Of a stretch of DNA of 8,318 nt, positions 1-7,123 are shown in pieces. Origin of the DNA: Brevundimonas sp. UBA5713 (lineage in GTDB: Bacteria > Pseudomonadota > Alphaproteobacteria > Caulobacterales > Caulobacteraceae); the NCBI RefSeq assembly GCF_002419815.1, contig NZ_DIGV01000036.1, forward strand, positions 1 through 8,318, read 5' to 3'. Position 1 is the first letter of the stretch; each line of letters starts with the position of its first letter. Both the position numbers and the translations under genes were made by a program. The notes beneath the pieces are model-generated. The model had not been told where the DNA came from and ran no database searches. It worked only from the letters and a program-made list of their open reading frames with translations.

Positions 1-417
1 GGGCTGGGGCGTTTGTGGCGCGTGGGGCCGCAGGGGCTGCCGCCCGGCGGGGCCGACTTCACCGAGGTCGAATTCGCGTGGCGGCGTGAGCAGGCGAGGC
101 CCTGGCGTCCGGTGCATGTGCGCGGACAGATGCGCGATGACGGGCTGGCGCTGGCTTGGGTCCCGCAGAGCCGATTGGGGGCGGAGGACTGGAACTATGA
201 GGGGGCAGGCGTCGACCCGCAGCGGTTCAGGCTGACGGTGATGTCGGGCGAAAGCGTAGTGCGTCAGTGGGAGGTGGAGGGAGCTCAGGCCATTTATGCA
301 CAGGCCGAGCTGGCAGGCGATTTTCCGCTGGGGAATGGCGTGCAGGATCGTATCCTGATCGCGCAATGGGGGGAGATCACCGGCTGGGGCGAGGCGGCTG
401 TTTACCCTCTTGGATGA
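1..417 (+). CDS. C-terminal part of GTA-like host-specificity / baseplate 'megatron' tail protein (partial, 5' end outside window)
   Basis: The reading frame is already open at base 1, so the gene begins to the left; the TTG at 13 is just an internal codon. The visible 138 residues match my memory of the C-terminus of the very large tail-tip/host-specificity protein of Rhodobacter-type gene transfer agents (Rcc01698-like). Seen directly: WRVGP near the edge, then TEVEF, RPVHVRG, a LAWVPQSRLG..DW segment where the family has a similar tryptophan-containing strand, a repeat of short beta strands (FRLTVMSG, VVRQWEV), and YAQAELAGDF before a glycine-rich end. The protein would sit at the tail baseplate and contact the recipient cell. 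The stop is TGA at 415-417. It could instead belong to a true prophage; the left flank would decide. No other tail or capsid gene is visible here. Confidence 0.72.
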   Translation, partial: GLGRLWRVGPQGLPPGGADFTEVEFAWRREQARPWRPVHVRGQMRDDGLALAWVPQSRLGAEDWNYEGAGVDPQRFRLTVMSGESVVRQWEVEGAQAIYAQAELAGDFPLGNGVQDRILIAQWGEITGWGEAAVYPLG

Positions 418-436
418 GATGACCCCTTTCGGGGGC

Positions 437-448
437 GGCATCGATGCC
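437..448. repeat. Perfect 12-bp palindrome in the gap before the dnaJ-like gene
   Basis: GGCATCGATGCC is a perfect palindrome and lies just after a small CCCC-TTTC-GGGG hairpin (423-434). There is no T-run after either, so they are poor intrinsic terminators for the tail gene. The site could be a dimer-binding operator for the downstream gene or chance in GC-rich DNA. The remaining bases of the 418-488 gap hold no convincing promoter. Confidence 0.25.
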
Positions 449-488
449 CTAACTGACGCACTGGAGTAGTTTATCACCCCGGAGCGAG

Positions 489-1388
489 ATGAGCGTGGCT
501 GGCGATCCCTATAAGGAGCTTGGTGTTTCCAAGGGCGCAAGCGCCGAAGAGATCAAGAAGGCCTTTCGCAAGCTGGCGAAGGAGCTTCATCCTGACAAGA
601 ACCCCGGCGACAAGGCTGCCGAAGAGCGTTTCAAGCGCGTGACGGCGGCCTTTGACTTGCTGGGCGATGCCGAGAAACGGGCGAAGTTTGATCGCGGCGA
701 GATCGATGCGGATGGTCGCGAGCAGTTTCGCGGTTTTGGCGGCGGTAGCCGTGGCGGGGCCGCGGGCGGGTTCTCGGGCTTTGGTGGATCAGGCAATCGC
801 GGCGGGTTCGAGGATATCGACCTGTCGGACCTGTTTGCCGGATTTGGCGGTCGCGGAAACGGTTTTGGCGGCGGCAAGGGGCAGGACATCCGCGCCACGC
901 TGGACGTCAGTCTGGAAGAGGTGATTGCGGGCACGACACGCCGGATCCAGTTCTCGGACGGACGGATGCTGGATGTGGCTATCCCCAAGGGGGCAGCTGA
1001 CGGTCAGGTGGTGCGTTTGCGCGGACAGGGCGCACCGGGGCGGTCTGCGCCGGGGGATGCATTGATCGAGCTGCGGGTGTTGCCGCATCCACTGTATCGC
1101 CGCGACGGGGCCAATCTGACGATGGACCTGCCGATTTCGGTGCCCGATGCGGTGCTGGGGGGCAAGGTTCAGGTGCCTACCCCCGATGGCAAGGTGGTGA
1201 TGAGCCTTCCCAAGGGCTCGAACTCTGGCAAGGTGCTGCGTCTGAAGGGGCGTGGGGCCTATGCCGAGGGACGCCGTGGGGACCTGCTGGCCAAGCTGGT
1301 GGTGACGCTGCCGGAAGAGGCGGATGACCTGCTGGTGCGGTTTGCCGAGGACTGGCGCAAAAATCGCCCCTACACGCCGGGCAAGTGA
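489..1388 (+). CDS. DnaJ-family (class B, CbpA-like) J-domain co-chaperone
   Basis: This is a 299-residue J-domain protein that should stimulate the ATPase of DnaK and deliver unfolded substrates in the cytoplasm. The J domain covers about residues 6-70 with the essential HPD triad at 34-36. A long glycine/phenylalanine-rich linker follows (about 80-131) and contains a DLF motif (114-116). The substrate-binding C-terminal double beta domain runs from about 132 to 295, including VAIPKGAADGQVVRLRGQG-type and VMSLPKGSNSGKVLRLKGRG-type repeats. The four CXXCXGXG zinc-finger repeats of true DnaJ are absent, so this is the CbpA/class B type rather than dnaJ itself. The start is ATG at 489, preceded by GGAG at 481-484. 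It stands alone, with 71 bases to the tail gene and 75 to serC. No heat-shock promoter is evident upstream. Confidence 0.9.
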   Translation: MSVAGDPYKELGVSKGASAEEIKKAFRKLAKELHPDKNPGDKAAEERFKRVTAAFDLLGDAEKRAKFDRGEIDADGREQFRGFGGGSRGGAAGGFSGFGGSGNRGGFEDIDLSDLFAGFGGRGNGFGGGKGQDIRATLDVSLEEVIAGTTRRIQFSDGRMLDVAIPKGAADGQVVRLRGQGAPGRSAPGDALIELRVLPHPLYRRDGANLTMDLPISVPDAVLGGKVQVPTPDGKVVMSLPKGSNSGKVLRLKGRGAYAEGRRGDLLAKLVVTLPEEADDLLVRFAEDWRKNRPYTPGK

Positions 1389-1463
1389 TGGCCTATGGCA
1401 GGGCGGTGTTCTGTGACGGGTGAGTCTTAAGGACCGCTGATCCATTCTGTTCCGAGGCCGGAT

Positions 1464-2624
1464 ATGACTGCCAAGCCGCAAGTGAAACCTGAACGTCCGT
1501 GGTTTTCGGCGGGGCCGACCGCCAAGCGTCTGGGCTATAAGCTGTCGGCACTGCCGGAGAACCTGCAGGGGCGCGGCATCCGCGCGCCGGAGGTGGTTGA
1601 GCGGTTTGCCTATGGGCTGCGCCTGACGCGCGAAGTGCTGAACCCGCCGCATGACTATGTGATGCTGTACACGCCCGGGTCGGATACCGGTGCGGTCGAG
1701 GCGGCGCTGTGGGGCATGCTGGGGCCCAAGCCGGTAACGGTGGTGGCCTATGAAAATTTCGGCCTAACGTGGGCTTCGGATGTGAAGGACCATCTGAAGC
1801 TGAACCCGACGGTGGTGAAGGCCCCGTGGGGTGAGTTGCCGGACCTGTCGGCGGTGGATTGGTCAAACGATGTGGTGTTCCCGTGGAATGGCACGACGTC
1901 TGGCGTGAAAATGCCGGACGGGGACTGGATCGCGGATGACCGTGAAGGTCTGAGCATCTGTGATGCGACCTCGGCGGCGTTTGCGCAGCCCTTGCCGTGG
2001 GACAAGCTGGATGTAGTGACGTTCAGCTTCCAGAAGGCCTTGGGCGGGGAAGCGGGTATTGGCGTGATGGTGCTGTCGCCGCGCGCGGTGGCGCGTCTGG
2101 ACGAGAATGTTCCGGCATGGCCCGTCCCCAAGGTGCTGCGTCTGACGGGCAAGGACGGCAAGTTTGATCGTGCCTTAGCCGATGGGGTGGCGATCAACAC
2201 CTATTCGGTGCTGACCATCGAGGACTGGATCGATGCTCTGGAGTGGGCCAAGGCGATCGGCGGGCTGGAGGCTCTGATTGCACGTACCGATGCCAACTAT
2301 GCAGCGCTGAGCGCATGGGTGGAACGTACCCCGTGGATCGATTTCTTGCCGCAGCGCAAGGATATCCGCTCGACCACCTCGGTATGTCTGAAGTTTACCG
2401 ATGATCGGGTGGCGGCTCTGGACGAGAAGGGCCAGAAGGCCTTTGTGAAGCGGTTCAAGGCGTTGCTGGAAGGCGAGGGGGCGGTGTTCGATATGGAGCC
2501 GCACCGTAATGCGCCGCCCGGCCTGCGCCTGTGGTGCGGATCGACGGTGGAGACCGCTGATGTTGTGGCCGCTGGACCGTGGCTGGAATGGGCGTTTGAG
2601 ACCGCTGTGGCGGAAATCGGATAA
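1464..2624 (+). CDS. serC: Phosphoserine aminotransferase (alphaproteobacterial type)
   Basis: This PLP-dependent class V aminotransferase of 386 residues converts 3-phosphohydroxypyruvate and glutamate to phosphoserine and 2-oxoglutarate, the second step of serine synthesis. It begins RPWFSAGPTAKR, typical of the longer alphaproteobacterial/archaeal branch rather than the roughly 360-residue E. coli branch. The PLP-pyridine Asp is D167 in ICDATSA and the Schiff-base lysine is K191 in SFQKALGGEAG; a WNGTTSGV segment (141-148) fits the cofactor/phosphate region. The start is ATG 1464, with GAGG at 1454-1457 six bases upstream. The stop is TAA 2622-2624. The usual partner serA (phosphoglycerate dehydrogenase) does not follow; purA comes directly after a 79-base gap. 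A short CCGTC/GACGG hairpin (2627-2640) follows the stop but has no T-run. Confidence 0.93.
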   Translation: MTAKPQVKPERPWFSAGPTAKRLGYKLSALPENLQGRGIRAPEVVERFAYGLRLTREVLNPPHDYVMLYTPGSDTGAVEAALWGMLGPKPVTVVAYENFGLTWASDVKDHLKLNPTVVKAPWGELPDLSAVDWSNDVVFPWNGTTSGVKMPDGDWIADDREGLSICDATSAAFAQPLPWDKLDVVTFSFQKALGGEAGIGVMVLSPRAVARLDENVPAWPVPKVLRLTGKDGKFDRALADGVAINTYSVLTIEDWIDALEWAKAIGGLEALIARTDANYAALSAWVERTPWIDFLPQRKDIRSTTSVCLKFTDDRVAALDEKGQKAFVKRFKALLEGEGAVFDMEPHRNAPPGLRLWCGSTVETADVVAAGPWLEWAFETAVAEIG

Positions 2625-2640
2625 TTCCGTCTGCTGACGG

Positions 2641-2669
2641 GCGACAGCAAGCGATTCAAGGGTTATAGG
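2641..2669 (+). promoter_or_regulatory. Candidate sigma70-type promoter for purA
   Basis: GCGACA (2641-2646) and TATAGG (2664-2669) are separated by 17 bases, each matching four of six positions of the TTGACA/TATAAT consensus. Transcription would start near 2676, leaving a leader of about 28 bases with GGAG at 2691-2694. It is the best-placed pair in the 79-base serC-purA gap, but the match is modest and read-through from serC is equally possible. Confidence 0.3.
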
Positions 2670-2703
2670 CTGCTACCGCGTTTTACTCGCGGAGATCAGT
2701 GCA

Positions 2704-3994
<1,291 letters not shown>

Positions 3995-3996
<2 letters not shown>

Positions 3997-4034
3997 GAAT
4001 CTCGCCCGCAAGTGCTGCGGAAAACAGATTTTTT
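3995..4034 (+). terminator. Possible imperfect terminator after purA
   Basis: A CCGCA/TGCGG stem (4006-4010 with 4016-4020, five-base loop) is enclosed by an outer AT-rich pairing of 3995-4002 with 4026-4033, which uses the T6 run at 4029-4034. The T-run is not directly after the GC stem and is partly paired, so this is a weak or non-canonical terminator. It overlaps the last bases of purA. Confidence 0.35.
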
Positions 4035-4044
4035 ACACGCTTAT

Positions 4045-4081
4045 GGCAAGGCTGGCTTTCTGACAGGAGGCCAGCCTTGTT
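4045..4081 (+). promoter_or_regulatory. Inverted repeat enclosing the ribosome binding site and TTG start of the receiver gene
   Basis: CAAGGCTGGC (4047-4056) and GCCAGCCTTG (4070-4079) are perfect 10-bp reverse complements, extendable by two G-U pairs (4045-4046 with 4080-4081), around a 13-base loop. The loop carries most of the AGGAGG Shine-Dalgarno sequence (4065-4070), while the TTG start codon (4077-4079) forms the base of the stem. The structure has no T-run after it on either strand, so it is not a terminator. It could limit initiation by sequestering the start codon, or be an operator for a dimeric protein. If the true start is ATG 4101, it is a leader hairpin instead. Confidence 0.55.
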
Positions 4082-4880
4082 CGCGCTTGATAACAAGTCG
4101 ATGCAGAAGATCGCGCCCGTGGTGCGCCGTGTGGTGATCGTGGACCCCAATCCGGCGGCGGCACGGCTGATGTCCGACCTGCTGAAGGGGTTTGGCAGCC
4201 GCGATATCGCGATTGAATCCGATCAGGATCGCATCATCGATCTGGCCCGTGAAATGGAGCCGGGTCTGTATGTGATTGAGCATTCCGGTCCGCAGCTGGA
4301 TGGCGAGGCCTTGGCGCGTCGTATCCGCCGTTCGAGCCTGTCCAGCCGTCGTGCGCCCATCATGATGGTCACCGCAGAAGCGACGGCGAGCGCCATCAAG
4401 GGCGCGCGCGATGCCGGCGTTCATGAATTCCTGCGCAAACCGTTTACCAGTGGCGACCTTTACCGCCGGATCGAGAATCTGGCGACCAAGCCGCGCAACT
4501 GGGTCGAGGCTGTGGGCTATGTCGGGCCGGACCGGCGCCGGTTCAACTCGACCGACTATGCAGGGCCCCGCAAGCGCAAGCAGGATGCCGGCAATACGGT
4601 GCCCACGCAGGTGGCGACCAAGGATCAGGCCATGCGGATTCTGGCGTCGGCGCTGACGCAGTTTAACGCGGATCCGGCGCAGGCTGTACGGGCTATTCGC
4701 GAGCAGTCACGCATTCTGAAAAAGCTGGCGGTGGAGCAGGGCGATGCGGCGCTGGCGATTGCCGCAGCGGGACTGGATACGGAACTGGATTTGGGCCGTG
4801 TCAGCCTTCAGGAGTTGATGGGGCCTGTGAGGACGGTTCTGGCGCAAGCCGCGCCAGAGACCTTTGCCCGCGCCGGATAG
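4077..4880 (+). CDS. Receiver-domain (pseudo-receiver) protein with Glu at the phospho-acceptor site
   Basis: This 267-residue protein has a CheY-like receiver domain at about 17-137 and no recognisable output domain. Conserved pocket residues are seen: D23 at the end of strand 1 (VDPN), T99 (MMVTA) and K121 (RKPF). The position that should be the phosphorylated Asp, before the P..DG turn, is E68 in VIEHSGPQLDG. Only one of the usual two acidic residues of strand 1 is present. Canonical Asp phosphorylation is therefore unlikely and a constitutively 'on-like' or partner-binding role is inferred. A GPDRRRF segment (150-156), a basic PRKRK stretch (164-168) and a helical C-terminal region (about 180-262) follow. 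The TTG start at 4077 is chosen for the perfect AGGAGG at 4065-4070, six bases upstream; ATG 4101 is an alternative without a Shine-Dalgarno sequence. No kinase gene is adjacent. Confidence 0.85.
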   Translation: MFALDNKSMQKIAPVVRRVVIVDPNPAAARLMSDLLKGFGSRDIAIESDQDRIIDLAREMEPGLYVIEHSGPQLDGEALARRIRRSSLSSRRAPIMMVTAEATASAIKGARDAGVHEFLRKPFTSGDLYRRIENLATKPRNWVEAVGYVGPDRRRFNSTDYAGPRKRKQDAGNTVPTQVATKDQAMRILASALTQFNADPAQAVRAIREQSRILKKLAVEQGDAALAIAAAGLDTELDLGRVSLQELMGPVRTVLAQAAPETFARAG

Positions 4881-4881
4881 A

Positions 4882-4915
4882 AAAAAGGGGCACCCCGTGC
4901 GGGATGCCCCTTTTT
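4882..4915. terminator. Bidirectional intrinsic terminator between the receiver gene and rpoH
   Basis: GGGGCA (4887-4892) pairs with TGCCCC (4905-4910), with a further CCC/GGG stem inside. It is flanked by A6 (4881-4886) on the left and T5 (4911-4915) on the right. The A-run becomes a U-run on the other strand, so the hairpin can stop both the receiver gene (stop at 4878-4880) and the convergent rpoH (stop at 4941-4939). Confidence 0.9.
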
Positions 4916-4938
4916 GTTAGGTACCCGATCCAGAACGC

Positions 4939-5823
4939 TTAGGCGTCGACCAGATTGCGTTCCATGGCGGCGGCCTGCATGGCCTTTTGCAGCTTTTCGA
5001 ACGCGCGAACCTCGATCTGGCGGACGCGCTCGCGACTGACGCCGTATTGGCCTGCCAGCTCTTCGAGAGTGACCGGATCATCCTTAAGACGACGCTCGGT
5101 CAGGATGTGCTTTTCGCGGTCCGTCAGCTCTTCCATGGCCTCTTGCAGGAGGGTCATGCGGATGTCGCGCTCTTCGTTGTCAGCCAACTGGGTTTCTTGA
5201 CTGACAGCATCATCATCGGCCAGCCAGTCTTGCCATTCGGCCTCGCCGTCCGCGCGCATAGGCGCGTTCAGCGACGAGTCACCGCCGAGGCGACGGTTCA
5301 TGTCGATGACGTCTTGCTCGCTTACGCCCAGTTTGGTGGCGATCTGTTCGACGTGTTCGGGCAGCAGGTCGCCATCCTCGAACGCCGAGATCTGGCTCTT
5401 GGCCTTGCGCAAGTTGAAGAACAGCTTCTTTTGCGCGGCGGTGGTGCCCATTTTCACGAGCGACCACGAACGCAGGATGTATTCCTGAATCGAGGCGCGG
5501 ATCCACCACATGGCATAGGTGGCCAGACGGAAGCCTTTGTCCGGATCGAACTTTTTGACGGCCTGCATCAGGCCCACGTTGCCTTCGGAAATGACTTCGC
5601 CGATCGGCAGGCCGTAGCCGCGATAACCCATGGCGATCTTGGCCACGAGGCGAAGGTGCGATGTCACCAGACGGTGGGCCGCTTCGGGGTCCTGATGTTC
5701 AGACCAGCGCTTGGCCAGCATGAACTCTTCGTCTTTGGTGAGCATCGGAAACTTGCGGATTTCCGACAGATAACGGGACAGTCCCTGTTCAGGCGACATT
5801 ACCGTCAAAGTGTTATTGGCCAT
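4939..5823 (-). CDS. rpoH: RNA polymerase sigma factor RpoH (sigma32, heat shock)
   Basis: This 294-residue alternative sigma factor directs RNA polymerase to heat-shock promoters. Domains in order: sigma region 1.2/2 from about residue 14, core-binding region 2.1-2.2 (GLPIGEVISEGNVGLMQAVKKF), the -10 recognition region 2.4 (about 98-124, ATYAMWWIRASIQEYILRSW), the diagnostic RpoH box QKKLFFNLR (131-139) that distinguishes it from RpoD, region 3, and a region 4.2 helix-turn-helix (about 251-279, VTLEELAGQYGVSRERVRQIE). The start is ATG 5823-5821 (MANNTLTVMSPEQGLSRYL), with GGAGGG at 5834-5829 five bases upstream. An in-frame GTG at 5874 would add 17 non-conserved residues and is rejected. It lies 208 bases downstream of rluD on the same strand, with its own promoter candidates and a structured leader. 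Confidence 0.96.
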   Translation of the reverse strand: MANNTLTVMSPEQGLSRYLSEIRKFPMLTKDEEFMLAKRWSEHQDPEAAHRLVTSHLRLVAKIAMGYRGYGLPIGEVISEGNVGLMQAVKKFDPDKGFRLATYAMWWIRASIQEYILRSWSLVKMGTTAAQKKLFFNLRKAKSQISAFEDGDLLPEHVEQIATKLGVSEQDVIDMNRRLGGDSSLNAPMRADGEAEWQDWLADDDAVSQETQLADNEERDIRMTLLQEAMEELTDREKHILTERRLKDDPVTLEELAGQYGVSRERVRQIEVRAFEKLQKAMQAAAMERNLVDA

Positions 5824-5874
5824 GTGGTCCCTCCGACCGAAAGCTAGAGCAGGCACCTCGGTCGTGGCCACCAC
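5824..5874 (-). promoter_or_regulatory. Two-part hairpin covering the rpoH Shine-Dalgarno region (thermometer-like candidate)
   Basis: Read on the minus strand, CGACCGA (5864-5858) pairs perfectly with TCGGTCG (5840-5834) across a 17-base loop, and GTGGT (5874-5870) pairs with ACCAC (5828-5824) directly before the ATG. Between the two stems is a symmetrical 5x5 internal loop whose 3' side is GAGGG, the core of the rpoH ribosome binding site. Such a fold would hold the site next to a weak outer stem, as RNA thermometers do. This is inferred from base pairing only; the function is unproven. Confidence 0.4.
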
Positions 5875-5906
5875 TGTGCACCACGTCCACGCCCCTCAAT
5901 GGTTAG

Positions 5907-5937
5907 AGATGGCAATCTGTTGCATGAATTTAAAGAG
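5907..5937 (-). promoter_or_regulatory. Candidate sigma32-type promoter of rpoH
   Basis: On the minus strand CTCTTTAAA (5937-5929) matches seven of nine positions of the E. coli heat-shock -35 (CCCTTGAAA), and TGCCATCT (5914-5907) matches the CCCCATNT -10 at five of its seven fixed positions. CTTTAA and CCATCT are 17 bases apart, the right spacing for sigma32. Transcription would start near 5900, giving a leader of about 77 bases. Autoregulation of rpoH from a sigma32 promoter is known in Caulobacter crescentus, which supports the reading. Confidence 0.45.
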
Positions 5938-6010
5938 GCGAAAGGGTGTCCGTTCTGCCTTTTTTGCCCACGGGTGTCGGGCGTCATACAAGCCGTCTCG
6001 GCGTGCGATT

Positions 6011-6039
6011 TAACTAGCACAGCGTTTGTTGCTAATCAA
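6011..6039 (-). promoter_or_regulatory. Candidate housekeeping (Caulobacter sigma73-like) promoter of rpoH
   Basis: On the minus strand TTGATTA (6039-6033) and GCTAGTTA (6018-6011) are 14 bases apart. The published Caulobacter housekeeping consensus is TTGACGS, 10-14 bases, GCTANAWC; the match is four of seven and five of seven. The -35 element overlaps the rluD stop codon. Together with the heat-shock candidate it would give rpoH a vegetative and an inducible start. Confidence 0.3.
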
Positions 6040-7063
6040 GTGCGGCAAGATGGTCCTGCAACGCCTGCATATCTGCAGGCAGAGCGGTTTCGAAGCGCAG
6101 GGCCTGCCGATTGACGGGGTGGACGAAACCGAGAACCGAGGCGTGGAGGGCCTGTCTACGGAAGTTCAGGGCCTCCAAGGCCTCGCGCACAGGGGCGGCG
6201 GGGGCACCTGAGCCATAGACGGGATCGCCCAAAAGCGGGGCACCTTTTGAAGCCATGTGCACGCGGATTTGATGGGTGCGTCCGGTGTGCAGGGTACAGG
6301 CCACGCGCGCAGCCATGGGCGCGCGGTCCGCCTTGGCGGGCAGGCCAAAGCGTTGCTGGACCACATAGTCGGTGATGGCGTTTCGGCCCGAGGATTTAAG
6401 CACGGCCATCTTTTTGCGGTCATGCGGCGAGCGGCCTATCAGAGTTTCGATCCGGTCCCTGTAGGGGGAGGGACAGCCGCGCACCAGAGCGGTGTAGGTG
6501 CGCTCGATATCGTGGGCCGCGAACAGGGCGGACAGGCCCTTGTGCGCCTCATCGCTCTTGGCCGCGACCATGACGCCAGAGGTGTCTTTATCCAGCCGGT
6601 GGACGATCCCAGGGCGGGCGACGCCGCCAATGCCGGACAGGCTGTCGCCGCAGTGAAACAATAGCGCATTGACCAAGGTGCCGCGTTCGCAACCCGGTGC
6701 GGGGTGGGCGGCCATGCCCGCGGGTTTATCGATGACGATCAGGTGGTCGTCTTCGAAAAGGACCGTCAGGGGAATGTTTTCCGCCTCCGGGTCGGCAGGC
6801 GCGACGGGCGGCAGGGCTATTTGATACCTTCCTGCCTGAGCCTTGGCCTTGCCACAGGTGATGACAATGCCGTCCTTGCTAACCGCGCCTTCGGCCAGAA
6901 GCGTTTGCAGGCGGGCGCGTGACAGGGACGGGAAGGCTTCGGCCAGCGCCTTGTCCAGCCGTGCGCCAACCCCGGTGATCTCGCCTTCGAGGATATCGGC
7001 GTCAGCGCCGGCCGGATCGTCTTCTGTCAGCAAATATTCAGGAGCCATGAGGCGAAATAGCAT
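6032..7063 (-). CDS. rluD: Ribosomal large subunit pseudouridine synthase, RluD-type (RluA family)
   Basis: This protein of up to 343 residues isomerises uridines to pseudouridine in RNA, for RluD in helix 69 of 23S rRNA. An S4 RNA-binding domain lies at about 33-75 (ARLDKALAEAFPSLSRARLQ). The catalytic domain carries HRLDKDTSG at 155-163 with the catalytic Asp D158, and the GRTHQIRVH motif at 261-269. These identify the RluA/RluC/RluD superfamily; S4 plus length favours RluD, but the exact target uridines cannot be read from sequence. Two starts are possible: ATG 7063 and ATG 7048 (MAPEYLL), neither with a good Shine-Dalgarno sequence, so the N-terminus is uncertain by five residues. It is divergent from the lipoprotein gene at 7124 across about 60 bases and lies upstream of rpoH. 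Confidence 0.92.
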   Translation of the reverse strand: MLFRLMAPEYLLTEDDPAGADADILEGEITGVGARLDKALAEAFPSLSRARLQTLLAEGAVSKDGIVITCGKAKAQAGRYQIALPPVAPADPEAENIPLTVLFEDDHLIVIDKPAGMAAHPAPGCERGTLVNALLFHCGDSLSGIGGVARPGIVHRLDKDTSGVMVAAKSDEAHKGLSALFAAHDIERTYTALVRGCPSPYRDRIETLIGRSPHDRKKMAVLKSSGRNAITDYVVQQRFGLPAKADRAPMAARVACTLHTGRTHQIRVHMASKGAPLLGDPVYGSGAPAAPVREALEALNFRRQALHASVLGFVHPVNRQALRFETALPADMQALQDHLAALD

Positions 7064-7123
7064 GGCTTTGGCCCGAAGTGTGATCCTAGACAGAGGGCGA
7101 TAGGGACTTGAGGAGCATTGGGC

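Noticed and set aside
1413..1443. Possible housekeeping promoter before serC (GTGACGG ... GCTGATCC)
   Set aside because: The spacer is 16 bases, outside the 10-14 range of the Caulobacter consensus, and the -10 element matches only four of seven positions.
789..1652. 287-codon minus-strand frame across the dnaJ-like and serC genes
   Set aside because: It spans two well-supported plus-strand genes, and its translation is biased in composition with no motif.
4045..4081. Hairpin read as the purA terminator
   Set aside because: No T-run follows the stem on either strand; the T6 run lies before it, and the right arm contains the next gene's start codon.
4987..5847. 286-codon open frame antisense to rpoH
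   Set aside because: A shadow of the rpoH codon pattern; no recognisable domain, and the rpoH frame is unmistakable.
5824..5874. Upstream in-frame GTG start for rpoH adding 17 residues
   Set aside because: ATG 5823 has a GGAGGG site at ideal spacing and begins like known RpoH proteins; the extension lies inside the leader hairpin.
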